From positions 1-64,000 of the forward strand of contig NZ_CP116942.1 of assembly GCF_028532485.1 (NCBI RefSeq): DNA of 64,000 nt. Direction: 5' to 3'. The stretch comes from Iamia majanohamensis. Lineage in GTDB: Bacteria > Actinomycetota > Acidimicrobiia > Acidimicrobiales > Iamiaceae. Positions 36,754-43,888 of this stretch are shown in pieces. The translations under genes were made by a program, and so were the position numbers. How positions within the stretch are numbered: the first letter of the stretch is position 1; the number at the start of each line of letters is the position of its first letter. Under the pieces are notes generated by a model. It did not search any database. It had not been told where the DNA came from and saw nothing but the letters and a program-made list of their open reading frames with translations.

Positions 36754-38265
36754 CTACCAGCGGCCGGCGTACTCGCGGGAGCGGAAGACCATGGCCGCCA
36801 GCGAGGTCAGCGACGTGCCGGACTGGAGGCGGGGGACCCACGCGTCGATGTCGGCCTGGGCCGGTGGGCGGCGGAGCATCGAGCCCCACACCTCGCCGAC
36901 CTTGACCGGGGCGTAGCGGACCCAGCGGGCCTCGGCCGAGTCGGCGAAGTGCAGCAGCACCGCGCCCCGGCTCATCCCGCCCTGCAGGCGGTCGACCCAG
37001 CGCTGGCGGGACGCGTCCGAGGGGGTCCGGCCGAGGGTCCGCTCCACGGCGCGGTCGACGAACTGCTCGTCGGTGAGCGACGCCCCGCCGGTGAAGCCCA
37101 GCGAGGCGGCGATGTCGTCGCCCAGCTGCGTCGCGGTGATGCGCCCGGTGCGCAGCTGCCAGGCCCGGTAGGCGTAGGCCTGGGCGCTCGGCATGGTGCC
37201 CAGGCCGCCGAGGTAGAGCCGCAGCATGCGCCCGACGTGGACGTCGAGCTCGTTGGTCGAGAGGAGCTCGGCCAGCACGTCGGGTCCCCCGGTGCCCCAG
37301 GTCCCGATGCGGGCCGACCACCAGCGCTCCTCGTCGTAGGACGGCGCCCGGCCGAGGACGTCGCCCACCGAGCGGTGCACGGCCCGGGCGGCCGACGGGT
37401 GGGGCCCGGCGGTGGCCGCGGCCCAGTCGGCCACCACCCCGGAGATGGTGTCCACCGCCGCGATGCCCTGGGCCTCGGTGGCCCAGCCGTCGGAGAGCAC
37501 GGTGAGGGCGTACGCCCCCCGGCCCGGCCGCTCGACGACGCCGGAGGTGTTGGTGCGCCAGCGGCAGCACTGCGAGGTGAAGAAGCCGTTCTTCATCGGC
37601 ACCCGCCAGCTGCTGGGCACGCCGTTGGTGATGCCCCACCGCTGCGAGGGGGTGACGTCGAGCAGGTAGGCCCGGGCCCGCATCCGGGACGCGGCGGTGT
37701 AGGTGCCGCCCAGGCCCCAGATCAGCCGCCGCAGCACCGTGTTGCGGTCGCGGGCGGTGGTGAGGGTCAGGCCCCAGGGCGAGGCCTGGGTGGTGGCGGT
37801 CAGGCCCAGGGCACGGTCGACGCCGCGCATCCCGCTGACCCCGCCGAGGGAGCGCCACAGGGCGCTGGCCGTCGGGTCGTCGGAGTAGCGGATCATGGGC
37901 ACCACCTGGGAGTGCTCCCACGCGGTGAGGCCGCGGCCCTGCTGCTGGGCCCGCAGGACGACGCCGGCCAGGATCTCGGCCTTCAGAACGCTGGCGGTGG
38001 TGATGCGGACGTCGGGCCGGAACAGGTACTCGCAGCCGGTGACGCTGTCGAAGAGGGCGGCGGTGAAGCGCTTGCCCGGCCAGCGTCGGGCCACCTCCGC
38101 GGCGAACCCGGCGGTGAAGGGGTTCTCCGTGCAGGCGGCGCGGGGCTCGGCCTGGCGGGCGGGCCGCGGTGCCGCCGTGGGCGCGTCGGCCCCGGCCGGG
38201 CCCGCCGCCACCACGGTGAGGACCAGCACGGTCGCCGCCGTGAGGGTCGCCAGCCGTCGCGCCAT
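36754..38265 (-). CDS. secreted beta-lactamase-fold serine hydrolase with DUF4214 repeats
   Basis: A 503-residue exported protein with signal peptide (ATLTAATVLVLTVVAAGPAG). Residues ~45-290 form a class-A beta-lactamase/transpeptidase-like domain with SVLK at 92-95 carrying the nucleophile Ser92 and Lys95. The later boxes are altered: the SDN motif reads SDD and KTG reads KNG. The C-terminal ~200 residues are DUF4214-like repeats (FVDRAVERTLGRTPSDASRQ and similar), as in the LytM protein at 16 kb. A wall-directed hydrolase or amidase-like function is likely; a true resistance beta-lactamase is doubtful. Confidence 0.82.
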   Translation of the reverse strand: MARRLATLTAATVLVLTVVAAGPAGADAPTAAPRPARQAEPRAACTENPFTAGFAAEVARRWPGKRFTAALFDSVTGCEYLFRPDVRITTASVLKAEILAGVVLRAQQQGRGLTAWEHSQVVPMIRYSDDPTASALWRSLGGVSGMRGVDRALGLTATTQASPWGLTLTTARDRNTVLRRLIWGLGGTYTAASRMRARAYLLDVTPSQRWGITNGVPSSWRVPMKNGFFTSQCCRWRTNTSGVVERPGRGAYALTVLSDGWATEAQGIAAVDTISGVVADWAAATAGPHPSAARAVHRSVGDVLGRAPSYDEERWWSARIGTWGTGGPDVLAELLSTNELDVHVGRMLRLYLGGLGTMPSAQAYAYRAWQLRTGRITATQLGDDIAASLGFTGGASLTDEQFVDRAVERTLGRTPSDASRQRWVDRLQGGMSRGAVLLHFADSAEARWVRYAPVKVGEVWGSMLRRPPAQADIDAWVPRLQSGTSLTSLAAMVFRSREYAGRW

Positions 38266-38303
38266 GTGTCGTCACCGTACCGGGCGGCGCCGGGGCGCTG
38301 CCC

Positions 38304-39782
38304 CTAGAGCTCGTGGCCGCCCTGGTGGGCGGCGATGTGGCGGGCCGCCTCGCTCCAGGTGGTGGGCCCGTAGGTCCGGGCCGGGGGCAGCGTCGCCCGG
38401 ATCTGCTCCACTTGGGCCGCGTCGACCGTGCAGGTGCTGTCGGGCACGGTGATGTCGTAGAGCTCGGCCGAGGTGAGCCCGAACACCTTGCGCTTGGTGG
38501 CGTCGGTCAGCTCCGGGTAGCCGTGGCGCTCCTGCAGCTCGGGGGCGATCTGGAAGGTGCGGAAGGCCTGGATCTGGTCCTGGGGCGTCCCGAACCAGAT
38601 CGAGTCGGTCCCCCACACCACCCGGTCCTCGCCGACGTGGGTGAGCAGCTTGCCCAGGACGTGGGCCGCGGCCGTGGGGTCGCGCATCAGGAACCACCAG
38701 GTGCCGCCCAGCTCGGCGTAGACGTTCTCGTTGGGCCCGATGCCGGCGTCCTGCAGGGAGCGGATGAGGCGGTCGACGCCCTGGGGGTCGGGGTCGGCGG
38801 GGTCGTAGGGACCCACCCCGCCGGCGCCGGGCTCGAAGCCCGAGTGGTACACGACGAAGGAGATGTCGGTGTTGCGGGCCGCGGCGGGGCCGATGTCGAC
38901 CGGCGAGGCCAGCTCCGGCGACGACCCCACGATCGACGAGATGCCCTTGTGGGTGCAGATGATGGGCGGGCCCACCTCCCGCACGTGGTCGATGAAGCGC
39001 TGGCCGATCTGGGGGCGGGCCGGGTCGTGGTCGTCGAAGTAGAAGTGATCGTCGACCGGGGTCATCGTGTAGATCTTCCAGGCCGCCACCGGGTAGCGCT
39101 CCCGCACGTCGGTCATGGCCGCCAGGGCCGGCTCGATCGGCCCGCGGTGCGGGTAGGCCCCGCCGTGGATCAGCACCCGCCCGTCGCAGCCCAGCCGGGT
39201 GGCCACGTCGACGGCGTGGACCATGGCCGCGGGGTCGAGGGCGTCGGCGACGAGGGCGGGCAGGGCCGAGAGGATCGACATGGTCGTGTCGGAGCGGACG
39301 TAGAGCTCGCGGAAGTAGGCGTCGACGGTGAAGCAGGTGCGGGGGTCGCCGTCCTCGACCCCGGCCGGGCAGGCGGCCTGGGGGAAGGCCGAGGTCCACT
39401 CCCCGCCGGCCTGGCCCAGGTCCTGGTCGACGTAGTGGGTCTGCACGTCGAAGATGAACTCGTCGCCGCCCAGCTCCTCGAGGGCCCGGTCGCGGTCGAG
39501 GGTGGACTCGGTCGACACGTCGAAGGTGCCGCCCGGCTCCTCGCCCCGGCTCTGGGCCTCCTCCTTGGAGCAGGCCGAGAGCATGAGGAACGTGGCCGCC
39601 GCGCCGGTGGCGCCGGCCAGGAAGCGGCGCCGGGAGATGCCGAGGCGGCGAGCGTTGTCGTCGGCCAGGCGGTGGGTGCGCCGGATGGCCTCGGCCACCG
39701 TGGGGGTGTGGGGGACGGGCAGGAACTCGCCGTTGGAGACCGGCCCCAGCTTGACCGGCAGCGTCTCGTCGTCGCGCGCCAC
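38304..39782 (-). CDS. Tat-exported amidohydrolase (amidohydrolase-2 type)
   Basis: A 492-residue metal-dependent hydrolase with a TIM-barrel fold. The N-terminus has a twin-arginine signal (SRRRFLAGATGAAATFLMLS) ending in a lipobox-like LSAC, so it may be a Tat lipoprotein. Barrel motifs include FDVQTHYVD, LIHGGAYPHRG, PIICTHKG, VVYHSGFEPG, YAELGGTW and the metal/catalytic WGTDSIWFG. The family contains decarboxylases and lactonases; the substrate is unknown. GTG at 39782 has GGAGG four bases upstream and is preferred over an ATG at 39824. It neighbours the catabolic block. Confidence 0.85.
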   Translation of the reverse strand: MARDDETLPVKLGPVSNGEFLPVPHTPTVAEAIRRTHRLADDNARRLGISRRRFLAGATGAAATFLMLSACSKEEAQSRGEEPGGTFDVSTESTLDRDRALEELGGDEFIFDVQTHYVDQDLGQAGGEWTSAFPQAACPAGVEDGDPRTCFTVDAYFRELYVRSDTTMSILSALPALVADALDPAAMVHAVDVATRLGCDGRVLIHGGAYPHRGPIEPALAAMTDVRERYPVAAWKIYTMTPVDDHFYFDDHDPARPQIGQRFIDHVREVGPPIICTHKGISSIVGSSPELASPVDIGPAAARNTDISFVVYHSGFEPGAGGVGPYDPADPDPQGVDRLIRSLQDAGIGPNENVYAELGGTWWFLMRDPTAAAHVLGKLLTHVGEDRVVWGTDSIWFGTPQDQIQAFRTFQIAPELQERHGYPELTDATKRKVFGLTSAELYDITVPDSTCTVDAAQVEQIRATLPPARTYGPTTWSEAARHIAAHQGGHEL

Positions 39783-39860
39783 GGGACCTCCGACCGTCGG
39801 CCACTCCCTGCACCCATGATGCACCTTGCGTCCCGGCCCCGCCCGGCGCCCTCACCGCCC

Positions 39861-39984
39861 GTTCCTGCGACGCTGAGCCGGCAGGACCGCTGGCGCGCGT
39901 CGCAGGTTCGTGGGAGTCCGGTGGGCTGCCGGTTCCTGCGACGCCGAGCCGGCAGGACCGCTGACCACCGTCGCAGGTCGTGGG
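39861..39984. repeat. paired hairpin repeat (family A)
   Basis: Two near-identical units of 53-54 bases (39861-39914, 39932-39984) separated by 17 bases. Each has perfect 9-bp arms CCTGCGACG and CGTCGCAGG around a 25-base loop, with loop core GAGCCGGCAGGACCGCTG conserved. TCCTGC in the left arm can instead pair with GCAGGA in the loop, so two folds compete. It lies just after the stop side of the reductase-like gene (stop at 39986). Confidence 0.8.
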
Positions 39985-39985
39985 G

Positions 39986-41041
39986 TCAGCGGCGTGGGGG
40001 GACGGTGGCGGAGTAGACGGGGAGGTCGAGCATCGTCTTCACGCCCGGGTCGGCCGCCACCACGTGGGGGATGGCGTTGACCACGTGCATGGCGGTGGCC
40101 AGGCAGCCGGCGTGGTTGTGGTCGCCCTTGTCCGAGGAGAGGCCCAGCTCCAGCTGCAGGTGGGGCTCGCCCTCGACGAGGATCCGGTACCCCGCGCCCT
40201 GGGGCCAGTCGGGCGCGTCGTCGTCGCGCAGCCGGGTGACGTGCTCGACGACGACCCGCTCCTCGCCCCCGGCGATGCCCACGATCTCGAAGCGCATGGC
40301 CGAGATGGTGCCGGCCTCGACGGTGCCGGAGGCGATCTCGATGTCCTCCGGGGCGGTGATGACCTCGTGGCGCTCGACGACCTCGTCGAGCTCGAGGCCG
40401 ATGGCTGCCGCCACGAGCTCGAGCACCGGGCCCCACGCCAGGGCGGTGGACCCCTGGGCCAGGAGCAGCGAGTGGCTGGGATCGGGCTTCCCGAAGCCCA
40501 TGATCTCGAACATGGTGAACGGGTTGTCCCAGGTGGCGTAGTTGACGATCTCCATCATCCGCACCGTGCGCACCTCCTTGCAGAGGGCCAGGGCGTGGAC
40601 GGTGATGCCGGCGTTGCCGAAGCCGGGGTCGATGCCCGAGGTGTAGAAGCTGCTGCCGCCCTCCTGGCAGGCGGCCTCGAGGCGGTCGTAGACGCCCTCG
40701 CCCGCGGCCTTCGGGTAGAGCAGGGGCACGAACGAGGTGTTCACCACGTCCTTGCCGGCGGCGAGCATGCGGCACAGGTCGTCGACCACCGCGTCGGGCC
40801 GGATGTCGGAGCTGGCGGTGTAGCAGATGGCCTGGGCGTCGGAGGCGAGGAGGGCCTCGGCGTCCTGGGTCGCGCTGACCCCGAGGGCGGGGCCGCCGCA
40901 GAGGTCGCCGACGTCGCGGCCGGCCTTCTCGTCGGAGTGGACCCACAGCCCGGCCAGCTCCAGGTCGGGGTGGGCGGCGATGGCGGGGGCGGCGTGGATG
41001 CCCACGGTGCCCGTCGCCCACTGGATCACGCGGATGGCCAT
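39986..41041 (-). CDS. dihydrodipicolinate-reductase-like NAD(P)H-dependent protein
   Basis: A 351-residue protein with an N-terminal Rossmann fold (RVIQWATGTVGIHAAPAIAA, GxxG pattern), LAGLWVHS, and the SSDIRPDAVVDDL and VVNTSFVPLLYP segments seen in the DapB-N-like family now called NAD(P)H-dependent amine-dehydrogenase-like. The C-terminal half contains the conserved GIDPGFGNAGI and WDNPFTMFEIMGFG. Members occur in mycobacterial and Acidimicrobiia catabolic clusters; the substrate is unknown. ATG 41041 is chosen because upstream in-frame codons run through the KstR-type operator. It is divergent from the LLM oxidoreductase. Confidence 0.8.
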   Translation of the reverse strand: MAIRVIQWATGTVGIHAAPAIAAHPDLELAGLWVHSDEKAGRDVGDLCGGPALGVSATQDAEALLASDAQAICYTASSDIRPDAVVDDLCRMLAAGKDVVNTSFVPLLYPKAAGEGVYDRLEAACQEGGSSFYTSGIDPGFGNAGITVHALALCKEVRTVRMMEIVNYATWDNPFTMFEIMGFGKPDPSHSLLLAQGSTALAWGPVLELVAAAIGLELDEVVERHEVITAPEDIEIASGTVEAGTISAMRFEIVGIAGGEERVVVEHVTRLRDDDAPDWPQGAGYRILVEGEPHLQLELGLSSDKGDHNHAGCLATAMHVVNAIPHVVAADPGVKTMLDLPVYSATVPPRR

Positions 41042-41084
41042 GGAGTCGTCCTCTCGTCGTCGCCGCGCCCGCCTCGGGCGCGTG

Positions 41085-41098
41085 TAGAACACGTTCTA
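41085..41098. promoter_or_regulatory. KstR-type operator in a divergent promoter
   Basis: TAGAACACGTTCTA is a perfect palindrome around AC and matches the mycobacterial KstR pattern TnnAACnnGTTnnA at every fixed position. It lies in the 101-base gap between the two divergent genes, 43 bases upstream of one start codon and 44 from the other. KstR is the TetR repressor of cholesterol and lipid catabolism genes. Confidence 0.7.
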
Positions 41099-41142
41099 GT
41101 TCGTGCCCCGTCGCCCCGCTGGGCGGGCCAGACTCTGCGGCC

Positions 41143-42078
41143 ATGGCCCACCCCCGACGCTTCCGCTTCGCCACCGAGGTCCACCAGCCGTTCCCCGGCA
41201 TGGGCTGGCTCGACACCGCCCGGGAGGTCGAGGCGCTCGGCTACTCGACGGTGTTCGTCCCCGACCACCTCGACGAGGGCCCCGGCCCCATCGCCGCCCT
41301 GGCCGCCTTCGCCTCGGTCACCACCACCCTGAACGTCGGCGCCCTGGTGCTCGACTGCGACTTCCGCCACCCGGCGGTGCTGGCCCGCGAGCTGGCCACC
41401 GTCGACGCCCTGTCCGAGGGGCGCCTCGAGGTCGGCCTGGGCGCGGGGTGGAAGGCCCTCGACTACGAGCGCTCCGGCATCCCCATGGACCGCCCTGGAG
41501 TGCGGGTCAGCCGCCTCATCGAGCACGCCGCGGTGCTGCGGGGCCTCTGGGGCGAGGGCCCCTTCTCCTTCGCCGGCGACCACTACACGATCACCGACAT
41601 GGACGGGACGCCCGCCCCCCACCGGCCCGGCGGCCCGCCGATCCTGGTCGGCGGCGGCGCGCCCCGACTGCTGCGCTGGGCCGGGTCGGCCGCCGACATC
41701 GTGGGGGTCAACGCCTCCATCCACTCCGGGGAGATCGACCAGGACGCAGCCGACGACGCCATGGCCGAGCGCATCGACGAGAAGGTCGGCTGGGTGCGCG
41801 AGGGGGCGGGCGACCGCTTCGCCGACCTCGAGCTCAACGCCTGGCTGGCCGCGGCCGAGATCTCCGAGGACCCCACGCTGCCGGGCGCCATGGCCGAGCT
41901 GTTCGGCACCGACGAGGCCTCGTTCCGGGCCAGCCCCCTCGCCCTGGTCGGCGCCCCGGGCGAGGTGGCCGAGGCCCTCCACGCGCGGCGCGAGCGGTGG
42001 GGCTACTCGTACCACGTGATCCCCGCCGACAAGGCCCACGACTTCGCCCCCACGGTGGCCGCCCTCACCGGCACCTGA
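41143..42078 (+). CDS. LLM-class F420- or FMN-dependent oxidoreductase
   Basis: A 311-residue (beta/alpha)8-barrel flavin enzyme of the luciferase-like monooxygenase family. Family elements include AREVEALGYSTVFVPDHL, LNVGALVLDCDFRHP, ALSEGRLEVGLGAGW, the GGPPILVGGGAPRLLR segment (phosphate binding) and a C-terminal GYSYHVIP. Actinobacterial members of this subgroup usually use coenzyme F420, but cofactor and substrate cannot be proved from the sequence. Divergent from the reductase-like gene, sharing the KstR-type operator. An 18-base C tract and a paired hairpin repeat follow its stop. Confidence 0.88.
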   Translation: MAHPRRFRFATEVHQPFPGMGWLDTAREVEALGYSTVFVPDHLDEGPGPIAALAAFASVTTTLNVGALVLDCDFRHPAVLARELATVDALSEGRLEVGLGAGWKALDYERSGIPMDRPGVRVSRLIEHAAVLRGLWGEGPFSFAGDHYTITDMDGTPAPHRPGGPPILVGGGAPRLLRWAGSAADIVGVNASIHSGEIDQDAADDAMAERIDEKVGWVREGAGDRFADLELNAWLAAAEISEDPTLPGAMAELFGTDEASFRASPLALVGAPGEVAEALHARRERWGYSYHVIPADKAHDFAPTVAALTGT

Positions 42079-42082
42079 CCGT

Positions 42083-42100
42083 CCCCCCCCCCCCCCCCCC
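42083..42100. repeat. 18-base C homopolymer
   Basis: A run of 18 cytosines four bases after the LLM gene stop, outside any coding region. Long homopolymers are error-prone, so the exact length needs read support. Confidence 0.9.
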
Positions 42101-42102
42101 GG

Positions 42103-42214
42103 GAAGTGGCACGCGATCACGACGAGATGTGGGGCCGAACGTGTGCCAGTACGCCGTTATCACCGAAGTGGCACGCGATCACGACGGGATGTGGGCGCGA
42201 ACGCGTGCCAGTAC
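42103..42214. repeat. paired hairpin repeat (family B)
   Basis: Two 50-base units (42103-42152 and 42165-42214) with four differences, separated by 12 bases. Each has 9-base arms TGGCACGCG and CGCGTGCCA (unit 1 has CGTGTGCCA, keeping a G-U pair) around a 24-base loop. They start GAAGTGGCACGCGATCACGA. Same architecture as family A at 39.9 kb but unrelated in sequence. Confidence 0.8.
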
Positions 42215-42303
42215 GAGGGGGAGGGGGTGGTGCCCTTCGCGAGGCGGGATGGATCGGGCGGCGAGGTCGCAGGGACCGAGCCGTCGGGCCGGGGGTCGGG
42301 GTG

Positions 42304-42981
42304 TCAGGTGTCGCGGCGGTTGCCCCGGGCGGGGAAGCCGCCGCCGGCGCGCAGCACGCTGGCCAGGTCGAGCAGGTTCCAGGTCATGAAGCCGGTGTTG
42401 CGCCGGGTGAAGTCGTTCTCGGGGCCGCCCGAGCCCTCGTCGAGGTACGACGGCCCCGGTCCCACCTCGCCGATCCAGCCCGCGTCGGCCTGGGGCGGGA
42501 TGGTGTAGCCGATGTGCTGGAGGGCGTAGAGCACGCTCATCGACACGTGCTTCACGCCGTCCTCGTTGCCGGTGACGAGGCAGCCGCCGACCCGGCCGTA
42601 GTACACGGACTGGCCCCACTCGTTGAGCTCGGCCGACGACGCGTAGAGGCGCTCCACGACCTGGGTGCAGATCGACGACTTCTCGCCCAGCCAGATGGGG
42701 CTGCACACGACGAGGATGTCGGCGGCCAGCACCTTCTCCTGGATGGCGGGCCAGTCGTCGACCTCCCACCCGTGCTCGGTCATGTCGGGCTGCACGCCCG
42801 AGGCCACGTCGTGGTCGACCACGCGCACCAGCTCGACCTCCACGCCCTGGTCCCGCATGATGTCCATGGAGCGGGCGGCCAGCCCCTCGGTGTTCGACAC
42901 CTCGGGGGAGCGCTTCAGCGTGCAGCTGAGGAACAGGGCCCGCAGGCCGGCGACGTCGGGGGCGGCGGGGGTGTCGGGCAT
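42304..42981 (-). CDS. NAD(P)H-dependent FMN reductase / flavodoxin-fold protein
   Basis: A 225-residue flavodoxin-fold protein. ALFLSCTLKRSPEVSNTEGL is the FMN phosphate-binding loop, followed by DILVVCSPIWLGEKSSICTQ (second FMN contact) and CLVTGNEDGVKH (third). The family reduces flavins or quinones with NAD(P)H. Next to an LLM flavoenzyme and a lipid catabolism set it could supply reduced flavin, but this is inference. ATG 42981 has GGAG seven bases upstream; an in-frame ATG-like start at 43020 is less likely. Confidence 0.85.
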   Translation of the reverse strand: MPDTPAAPDVAGLRALFLSCTLKRSPEVSNTEGLAARSMDIMRDQGVEVELVRVVDHDVASGVQPDMTEHGWEVDDWPAIQEKVLAADILVVCSPIWLGEKSSICTQVVERLYASSAELNEWGQSVYYGRVGGCLVTGNEDGVKHVSMSVLYALQHIGYTIPPQADAGWIGEVGPGPSYLDEGSGGPENDFTRRNTGFMTWNLLDLASVLRAGGGFPARGNRRDT

Positions 42982-43101
42982 GGGAGGGCTCCGGCGGTTC
43001 GGGGGCGTGGTCGGCGGCACGGTACCGGCGCGCCCCGCACCCCGCCTCGGCCCGGGTGGGAGACGTCACCGTCTCGTGATGTCGGCGGCGCCCGGCCCCG
43101 C

Positions 43102-43878
43102 TCAGAAGGCCGAGTAGCCCCCGTCGAGCAGGAGGGTGTCGGCGGTGTGGAAGGCGCTGGCCGGGCTGGCCAGGTACACGGCGACGGCCCCGAAGTCGTC
43201 GGGCCGGCCCCACCGGCCGACGGGCATGCGGGGCAGCACCCGGTCGCGGAAGCGGTCCCAGGTGAGCACGCCCTCGGCCATGGGCGTCATCGTCCAGCCC
43301 GGCAGCACGGCGTTGGCCCGGATGCCCTGCGGGGCCAGCTCGATGGCGATGGAGCGGACCATGGAGATGAGGGCGCCCTTGGAGGCCGAGTAGGACTGGC
43401 CCCGGGGCTGGCCGTGCAGGGCGGCCAGGCTGGCGATGGCGATCAGGCTGCCGCCGTCGCCCTGGGCGACCATGGGCCGGGCGCCCTCGCGCAGGGTGAG
43501 GAAGGCGCCCTCCAGGTTGGTGCGCTGGACCCGGCGGAACTCCTCCAGCGAGGTGTCGAGGAACCGGGTGCCGCCCCCGCCCACCCCGGCGTTGGCGATG
43601 CAGGTGTCGACCCGGCCCAGCTCCTCCACGGTGCGGGCCATGGCGCCCGCCACCGCGTCCTCGTCGGTGACGTCGACCGAGATGCCCAGGGTGCGCACCC
43701 CGGCGGCAGCCAGCTCCTCGGCCGCGGCGGCGACGGGCTCGGGGCGTCGGCCCCACACGCAGACGTCGCTGCCCGCCGCGGCGAGGGCCCGGGCCATGGC
43801 CAGGCCGATGCCCGAGCCGCCCCCGGTGACGACCGCGACCTGGCCGGTCAGGTCGAAGGGGGAGGCGTCGGGAGGCAC
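43102..43878 (-). CDS. short-chain dehydrogenase/reductase
   Basis: A 258-residue classical SDR. NAD(P)-binding VTGGGSGIGLAMARAL, the NAG motif in CIANAGVGG, catalytic Ser in IAIASLAAL and YSASK (Tyr/Lys) are all present, with PGWTMTPMA after the active site. The enzyme would oxidise or reduce a hydroxyl/keto group. Substrate unknown; in this cluster a hydroxyacyl-CoA or hydroxysteroid is plausible. GTG start 10 bases after the acyl-CoA ligase stop, so the two are co-transcribed. Confidence 0.9.
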   Translation of the reverse strand: MPPDASPFDLTGQVAVVTGGGSGIGLAMARALAAAGSDVCVWGRRPEPVAAAAEELAAAGVRTLGISVDVTDEDAVAGAMARTVEELGRVDTCIANAGVGGGGTRFLDTSLEEFRRVQRTNLEGAFLTLREGARPMVAQGDGGSLIAIASLAALHGQPRGQSYSASKGALISMVRSIAIELAPQGIRANAVLPGWTMTPMAEGVLTWDRFRDRVLPRMPVGRWGRPDDFGAVAVYLASPASAFHTADTLLLDGGYSAF

Positions 43879-43888
43879 GGCGGTGGGA

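Noticed and set aside
42083-42100. C tract as a phase-variation switch
   Set aside because: It lies after a stop codon and outside any visible promoter, so length change would not switch a gene.
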